This document shows positions 59,371 through 64,000 of a stretch of 64,000 bases of DNA, in pieces. A program made the position numbers and the translations under genes. The stretch covers positions 80,505 to 144,504 of the forward strand of contig CAJTOL010000006.1 of assembly GCA_910577645.1 (NCBI GenBank). Reading direction: 5' to 3'. Source of the DNA: an uncultured Lachnospiraceae bacterium (GTDB taxonomy: Bacteria > Bacillota > Clostridia > Lachnospirales > Lachnospiraceae). The stretch's first letter is position 1. Each line of letters begins with the position of its first letter. The notes under the pieces are model-generated. The model saw nothing but the letters and a program-made list of their open reading frames with translations. It was not told the origin of the DNA and made no database searches.

Positions 59371-62331
59371 TCATCCCCGGCACTCCCCGCCAGCCGGAAC
59401 AAAACTTTGTTTTCCGACACAACTGGCCGGATCTGTTCCGTCCAGCTGCCGGAATTGTTTCGTCAGCGCCCTGGACAAAATATCCTCTGTATTATCACTC
59501 TGAATCAATTTTTCCATGTCTATTTCCAGCGACACATCCGAAAGGAGTTGCTTTACGTTAGACAGAATTGATTTCTGTATTGCAAAAGCAGGACCCGTAA
59601 CCCAAAACTTAATCTCTCCTTCAATTTCACTAAACTTATGGCGGGTAACATTTAAAGGCAGACGCGCATTTGCAGTAAGATTACAGTAAATTTTAAATAA
59701 GCCCACCGGGAAAAGCCCTCTGGGGGCATTGTCAAACCGGATTCCGTCCTGGCAGAACACAAAGGAATCACTGCCGCTTATTTGTTCAATATCCCTTATC
59801 CTCATATAAAAATCCGCATGTTTCGTAAAATCTTCTTGGGAGCACAGAACTATATCAAATATATAGTTTCTGGTGTCTTTTTCCCAAAAGCCTTTTCTTA
59901 AATCTTCCAGTTCATCCCTCGGAGCGTCTTCTGTAAAACAGATTTTATTATTGGCAATAAGCAAGGTCTTAAACATAGGTTCTATTGAAAATTCGTCACA
60001 GGGCACCGCATACTCATCCTCCTCCATGTCTTGCTCATAAAGCTCTTCCGCCAAATCCCTGTCAAAATACAGCTCGTCCTGATATCCCTTTATATAGATT
60101 TTTTCACAGTCCCTGCGGGAAATTTTGTTTTCATAATGTCCTGCCACCCTCACCATTGAGTTCCAGACTTTCCCATCATGGAATAAAAAGCCATTTACAG
60201 AAGCATACTCATACCCTGCATCAAAATCGCATGTTTCGTGATAAAGGAAAATAATTCCCGTCTTTTCAGACAAATCTGCCGCCTCTTGCATATATTCAAC
60301 ATTGGTTATCTCAAAATTCTCATTTAGCTGGCAGAAGCAATACTTCCATTTGAATTTCCATGAAACCTCCGAGCTTTTCATCGTTGAAATATATAATCTG
60401 AGAGGCTCCCGCTTTTGTTCTGCTTCTTTTTTAAGCGCTTTCAGGTCCCTCCTAAATGCTATCAATTCTTGACTGTAATCCTCTATTCCGGAAACCATCT
60501 CTTCTAAAGAGAAAGTTTCTGCAGGGATTGGAAATTCCGGAAGTTCTTCCTGGTTCTCTTTTACCTTTTTCTCCAGCCCTTGTATCTGCTTTTTTAAATT
60601 CTCAAATTTCCTCCTGCTAAAATCTTCCTTGTAGAATATTCTCTTTTCTTCCAGCCATTCCCTCAAATCATCAGCTTTCTCCAATACATCGTCATATAAG
60701 TTGACTTTTCTATTATATGGTTCTATTTTGCCTCTTCTCACCAGCTCAAAGTTGTGGTAATACTTTCTCAGTTCATATGGCTTTTCTAAAATTCCGTCAA
60801 AGAAAATCTCCGGTTCCAACTGCCTGGACACCTGCTCCAAACGGTCAATATCCACACAGGTAATTCCAACGCTGGGATATAAAAATGTGGTATTCAAGTA
60901 TTTCTCAATTTCACTGTACGTAAAATCCTGCTTTAGCTTTAAGTGGATCGTAGTGCCTGCCGCCATGTCTGAGGAAATGTTCTCAGTCACCGCCTGGTTA
61001 TTCCCGGCAACCAGAGAAACGTGATGTACGGTTTCTTCGTCGGCTTTTTTCGTAAATATCTCAATATCGCTTGCATGAATCAGGCATGAAACAAAACCAA
61101 TTCCGAACTTGGCGATACTGGGAAATGCAAACAGCCTCTCCCCTGATTCAGAGTATCCGGAACCGGCCACCTTAAACAAAAAGCGTTTCAAGTCAGACTG
61201 ATTCATACCAATCCCGGAGTCCAGCACAAACAGCTCCTTCCGTTTTTCCGAATATCCTATGAATATGTCCTGGCAGGCCGATTCTGTGTTCCAGGATCTG
61301 GGAGAAATATGATCCATCACAGCCCTGGAATCAGAGTACAGCTTAAAAAGAGTTGCATCAATGGCATTCTGCACCAGCTCACGCAAAAAATCCAATGCAT
61401 CTGTATAAATAGACTGGGAAAGTAATTTCCATATCCCCCCGGAATCATCAATCTCAAACCGCAGCTCCTCCACTTCAAAATTCGCGTTCTCTCCTCCGTG
61501 GACGGCGGTAACCGGAACGGGAAAATGGATATCATATTGTGACAGGTATGAGTTAATATGTAATATTTCATTTTTCATATAGCCCAGCCACTCTGACCAG
61601 ATGCGAAACTGCTCCATATTTTCAGCCAGCACTTCAATTTCCAGCGTCGTTTCATCATAGAAATATTTCTGCACATTTAAGTGTCTGGCATTATGCTCCT
61701 GAGAAATTCCGGAAAAGCCGGATAAAAAGTTGGACAGCACAAACTCATTGACCCGGCTGGAATCTAAATCCATTAAATCGCCGATTCTCAGCAGACTGGC
61801 CAATACTGCATACCGGATCTTATCGGAATCGATCTTGTCCCTCTTTTGGTAAGTATTGCTGTTATACACATCCTGTATTTCCATACCGTGGGCTTCGCAG
61901 GCAGACTGAATTGCCAGCTTGATTCTGTCCCGGTTCTGTAAAATCGCGGCCTTCTCGTCAAAATACTTGTCCAAAACCCGGGAAGCAAATTTGTGATGCT
62001 CTTTGCGGATTTGGTCGGTTTCAGGCAGCGTATAAAGCGCCATGCCTGTATCATGAAATAACGCCGCCATAATCAGGCAGAACAGCTCCGTATCGGACAT
62101 TTCTTTAATAACCTGCTCCTGCAGTGTATCGGAGAGATATCTCAATATCCGGTATGAGTGCTGGATATCATGGCCCGGATACTCCGGAAACTGAACCTTG
62201 ATATATTCCAGCAGGTAATTGGTATCCGCCGCTACCGGCTGCAGGATACCTGCATATTGAATGGCATTGGTGCTGTTTCTCTTTATAAGCTCTTTGTAAA
62301 AACCATTATCGTGTAGCGACAATAATCCCAT
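59371..62331 (-). CDS. HD domain fused to Hsp90-like (GHKL) ATPase
   Basis: A 986-residue cytosolic protein. The N-terminal HD-type phosphohydrolase has GHDIQHSYRILRYL (about 53-66) and AALFHDTGMAL (about 89-99). A GHKL ATPase follows, with the N-box LRELVQNAIDA (about 310-320), DSGIGMN (about 369) and KFGIGFVSCL (about 405-414), as in Hsp90/MutL/MORC proteins. Then come a coiled coil rich in Lys/Glu (about 545-640) and a C-terminal region without recognised motifs. The start at 62331 follows GAGGAGG. Paired with the DUF262 gene; a defence role is inferred. Confidence 0.85.
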   Translation of the reverse strand: MGLLSLHDNGFYKELIKRNSTNAIQYAGILQPVAADTNYLLEYIKVQFPEYPGHDIQHSYRILRYLSDTLQEQVIKEMSDTELFCLIMAALFHDTGMALYTLPETDQIRKEHHKFASRVLDKYFDEKAAILQNRDRIKLAIQSACEAHGMEIQDVYNSNTYQKRDKIDSDKIRYAVLASLLRIGDLMDLDSSRVNEFVLSNFLSGFSGISQEHNARHLNVQKYFYDETTLEIEVLAENMEQFRIWSEWLGYMKNEILHINSYLSQYDIHFPVPVTAVHGGENANFEVEELRFEIDDSGGIWKLLSQSIYTDALDFLRELVQNAIDATLFKLYSDSRAVMDHISPRSWNTESACQDIFIGYSEKRKELFVLDSGIGMNQSDLKRFLFKVAGSGYSESGERLFAFPSIAKFGIGFVSCLIHASDIEIFTKKADEETVHHVSLVAGNNQAVTENISSDMAAGTTIHLKLKQDFTYSEIEKYLNTTFLYPSVGITCVDIDRLEQVSRQLEPEIFFDGILEKPYELRKYYHNFELVRRGKIEPYNRKVNLYDDVLEKADDLREWLEEKRIFYKEDFSRRKFENLKKQIQGLEKKVKENQEELPEFPIPAETFSLEEMVSGIEDYSQELIAFRRDLKALKKEAEQKREPLRLYISTMKSSEVSWKFKWKYCFCQLNENFEITNVEYMQEAADLSEKTGIIFLYHETCDFDAGYEYASVNGFLFHDGKVWNSMVRVAGHYENKISRRDCEKIYIKGYQDELYFDRDLAEELYEQDMEEDEYAVPCDEFSIEPMFKTLLIANNKICFTEDAPRDELEDLRKGFWEKDTRNYIFDIVLCSQEDFTKHADFYMRIRDIEQISGSDSFVFCQDGIRFDNAPRGLFPVGLFKIYCNLTANARLPLNVTRHKFSEIEGEIKFWVTGPAFAIQKSILSNVKQLLSDVSLEIDMEKLIQSDNTEDILSRALTKQFRQLDGTDPASCVGKQSFVPAGGECRG

Positions 62332-62443
62332 TCCAGTCCTCCTCATTGGTATCAGCCGGCCTTTCCCACATCCCATTCCGGCTTTGTCAAAAGACCGTCC
62401 AGGCAGTCTGACTTTTACGGCTTTATTTTACCATGGCGGCATC

Positions 62444-62848
62444 TTATATTTTCTTTGTAAAAATAATCTCCAAAGGTTCTCCGGGCAGCAGTAATGCGCC
62501 GGAATCCACATAACCTAATTTACGATAAAAATGTTGAGCTGTTTCATTGGACAAGGATGAGGTCATGACTAGTTTATAGCCCTCCTCCTGCATCACTCTT
62601 TCCCAGTAGGAAACTATTGCTTTTCCGTATCCGCTGCTCCGGTACTCTTCAGGCAAAAACAGCAGATTCATAAAGGGTGTGTTATCCCAGAACAGATTCC
62701 ACCGCAGACACCCTATAAACGTTCCGTTATCTTCTGCCACAATTACCCGTCCAAGCGACACAGCAGATTTCAATTCTGTTACCCGGATGTGTTTATCATA
62801 TATAGAAAGCGTTTCGATGTCTGATTCTTCCGCAAACCTGATATTCAT
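62444..62848 (-). CDS. GNAT-family N-acetyltransferase
   Basis: A 134-residue acetyltransferase: MNIRFAEESDIETLSIYDKHIR at the start, IVAEDNGTFIGCLRWNLFWDNTPFMNLLFLPEEYRSSGYGKAIVSYWERVMQEEG (about 38-92) with the acetyl-CoA loop R-S-S-G-Y-G-K, and AQHFYRKLGYVDSG at the end. The start at 62848 follows AGAGGAGAG and overlaps the stop of the upstream UPF0158 gene by four bases. Confidence 0.9.
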   Translation of the reverse strand: MNIRFAEESDIETLSIYDKHIRVTELKSAVSLGRVIVAEDNGTFIGCLRWNLFWDNTPFMNLLFLPEEYRSSGYGKAIVSYWERVMQEEGYKLVMTSSLSNETAQHFYRKLGYVDSGALLLPGEPLEIIFTKKI

Positions 62849-63270
62849 ACGCTCTCCTCTATATACTCTAACCCATGTTCCTGACACCACTCAATTGCCA
62901 GTTTCCTGTAATATTCCGCCTGAAAATCATACCACTGCTGTGAAATCCCCATCCTGTCAACCATATCCTTAAATCTCCGAAACGCTCCCCGTCCTTGTAT
63001 GGCATGTTCCAGTTTATCCGCCCTATCCCCCTTTAAAGTCCAGATAAATTCTTCCATGATATGATATTCGTGAATTTCAAATTTTGTTGGAAGCCTTAAA
63101 TAGCGCTCCAGGTTTTCTTCAATTTCGTCTTCCAGCCCCTCATTATCCAGACCAGTAACCAGTTCATCTGCAAGGAACACACTTTCTCCTGTTTCTAAAT
63201 CCAAAAAATATGTATAATTATCATCTGCCATCTCAATTGCATCTAAAATAACATCTAATTTTACCTTCAT
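62845..63270 (-). CDS. UPF0158-family protein
   Basis: A 141-residue acidic protein of the uncharacterised UPF0158 family. MKVKLDVILDAIEMADDNYTYFLDLETGESVFL (1-33), ERYLRLPTKFEIHEYHIMEEF and the C-terminal AIQGRGAFRRFKDMVDRMGISQQWYDFQAEYYRKLAIEWCQEHGLEY are family hallmarks. The ATG at 63270, with GGAG nine bases upstream, is preferred to the in-frame TTG at 63276. It is coupled to the acetyltransferase gene. Confidence 0.92.
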   Translation of the reverse strand: MKVKLDVILDAIEMADDNYTYFLDLETGESVFLADELVTGLDNEGLEDEIEENLERYLRLPTKFEIHEYHIMEEFIWTLKGDRADKLEHAIQGRGAFRRFKDMVDRMGISQQWYDFQAEYYRKLAIEWCQEHGLEYIEESV

Positions 63271-63416
63271 TCCCAAAATCTCCTGTCTTTTGTTAGCCGA
63301 AATTATTTGCCATTAAGTTTAGGCATTTTAAAAATCCGGCATTTTATATTGATTTGACTATAAATCAGAAGACGGCAGATACTGCTTATCTATGATGTGT
63401 CGCCGCCTGTTTGCCA

Positions 63417-63541
63417 TCATAATATGTCAACATCTTGATTCATGGGCTTTGTCAAAGTCATCCCCGCTAAAAGATCTCTTTGAACAAGCCGCTTAGCCCC
63501 ATAAGCAATTCCATTATATCCCAAGTCCAACACAAAGTCTA
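63417..63541 (-). pseudogene. out-of-frame continuation of the gene at 63542
   Basis: Read one base out of step with the upstream frame, the minus strand gives TLIDFVLDLGYNGIAYGAK and then RLVQRDLLAGMTLTKPMNQ before a stop at 63417. This is protein-like and joins the preceding frame within GAAAAATGCCCC, two homopolymer runs. It looks like the tail of a gene broken by a one-base frameshift, or by a sequencing error there. Confidence 0.5.
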
Positions 63542-63805
63542 TTAAAGTGGGGCATTTTTCTCAATTATAATTGCTTCCCTAAAGGCTTTGTTGTTAAACA
63601 GGTAGGCCAGACGTTCCACTACCCGCTCTCTATCATCTGTCTGAATCAGATTTAATACATCCGCATATCTTAAAACCTCACCCAAAGTATAGAACAAACA
63701 ATTATTTCCAAATTCTCTTACAGAAAATAAATTGGAATCTCTGGTCTCTCCTTCAAAAATCAATACTCTTAATGGATGAACCATAATAACCAAATAATTT
63801 AGCAT
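63542..63805 (-). CDS. hypothetical protein, probably frameshifted
   Basis: An 87-residue product of no recognised family (for example VHPLRVLIFEGETRDSNLFSVREFGN and ERVVERLAYLFNNKAFREAIIIEK). No strong ribosome binding site is seen before the first ATG; ATG at 63784 is another choice. The frame stops at 63542, but the adjacent frame continues with protein-like sequence to 63417. The full gene was probably about 125 codons and is now broken. Confidence 0.5.
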   Translation of the reverse strand: MLNYLVIMVHPLRVLIFEGETRDSNLFSVREFGNNCLFYTLGEVLRYADVLNLIQTDDRERVVERLAYLFNNKAFREAIIIEKNAPL

Positions 63806-64000
63806 TTGTTTTAGAGGGCCTAATACGGATATATCGCTTTTATCTCAAAATTTATGGTGAATTTAGATTATCTCTTTAGAAGTTCTTATATGTCGGTATA
63901 GCCCGTATTTTCGGGCTTTCCCGGCATTTTAGATATGGGGAGAAGTTCTTATATACCCTCATAGCTTATCAGACCGCCAGAGGGAGAAATGTATCTGTCG
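63806..64000. other. intergenic sequence with a 14-bp direct repeat and hairpin
   Basis: AGAAGTTCTTATAT occurs at 63878-63891 and 63941-63954. Between them AGCCCG and CGGGCT (63900-63917) form a short hairpin followed by TTTC. No gene is supported up to the window end. Confidence 0.45.

Overview
The window looks like chromosomal DNA from a spore-forming, Gram-positive anaerobe of the Lachnospiraceae (Clostridium cluster XIVa type). The evidence is a dgt-dnaG-rpoD block, forespore genes spoVAD and spoVAE, a purine branch split into a PurO-type cyclohydrolase and a stand-alone AICAR transformylase, an S-layer-homology surface protein, PRD/PTS sugar genes, mid-range G+C and strong AGGAGG ribosome binding sites. 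Genus is not resolved. Most genes lie on the minus strand. No tRNA, rRNA or CRISPR array was seen.

Layout. 1-2.6 kb: end of an ABC-F ATPase, two small membrane proteins and a lipoprotein. 2.7-8.6 kb: dapA-dapB behind a short leader containing a terminator, a CobO-type adenosyltransferase, an SSB-like protein, typA and a YigZ/IMPACT protein. 8.9-11.7 kb: a class A penicillin-binding protein. 11.7-13.8 kb: spoVAD-spoVAE behind a near-perfect sigma-G promoter, then an AbiEii toxin remnant and a possible insertion-element end. 13.8-16.0 kb: purH-like and purO-like genes under a ZTP riboswitch. 16.0-17.9 kb: a chemoreceptor that has lost its N-terminus. 18-22 kb: a MacB-type ABC operon with a large secreted partner. 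22-24.6 kb: a UDG-like hypothetical gene, a hairpin cluster and pyrB-pyrI. 24.7-25.9 kb: a ParE-type toxin pair, a MITE-like repeat and rnpB. 25.9-31.2 kb: a beta-glucoside PTS operon with its PRD regulator. 31.3-38.3 kb: dgt-dnaG-rpoD-trmK-nucleoside kinase-Nudix.

38.5-64 kb is more accessory in character. It holds an XRE repressor, a secreted protein, small-molecule-binding and acetyltransferase genes, an Mrr-like nuclease, a TRAP transporter operon with a DhnA-type aldolase and PfkB-type kinase under a DeoR regulator, a WYL regulator pair, a 1093-residue SLH surface protein, a MerR regulator and a Phd-PIN toxin-antitoxin pair. The PIN gene abuts a two-gene operon in which an HD domain fused to an Hsp90-like (GHKL) ATPase is followed by a GmrSD-like DUF262/DUF1524 protein.

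The best candidate for an undescribed system is that HD-GHKL plus DUF262/DUF1524 pair (56.9-62.3 kb). A 73-bp copy of the 3' end of the DUF262 gene, now decayed, lies on the other side of the Phd-PIN pair, so the toxin-antitoxin module is bracketed by direct repeats. Other notable points are the TRAP/aldolase/kinase operon with helically phased IolR-like repeats, the ZTP riboswitch on the split purine genes, and a dispersed repeat with about 50-bp imperfect inverted ends found at 25.3 kb and, in part, at 55.0 kb.
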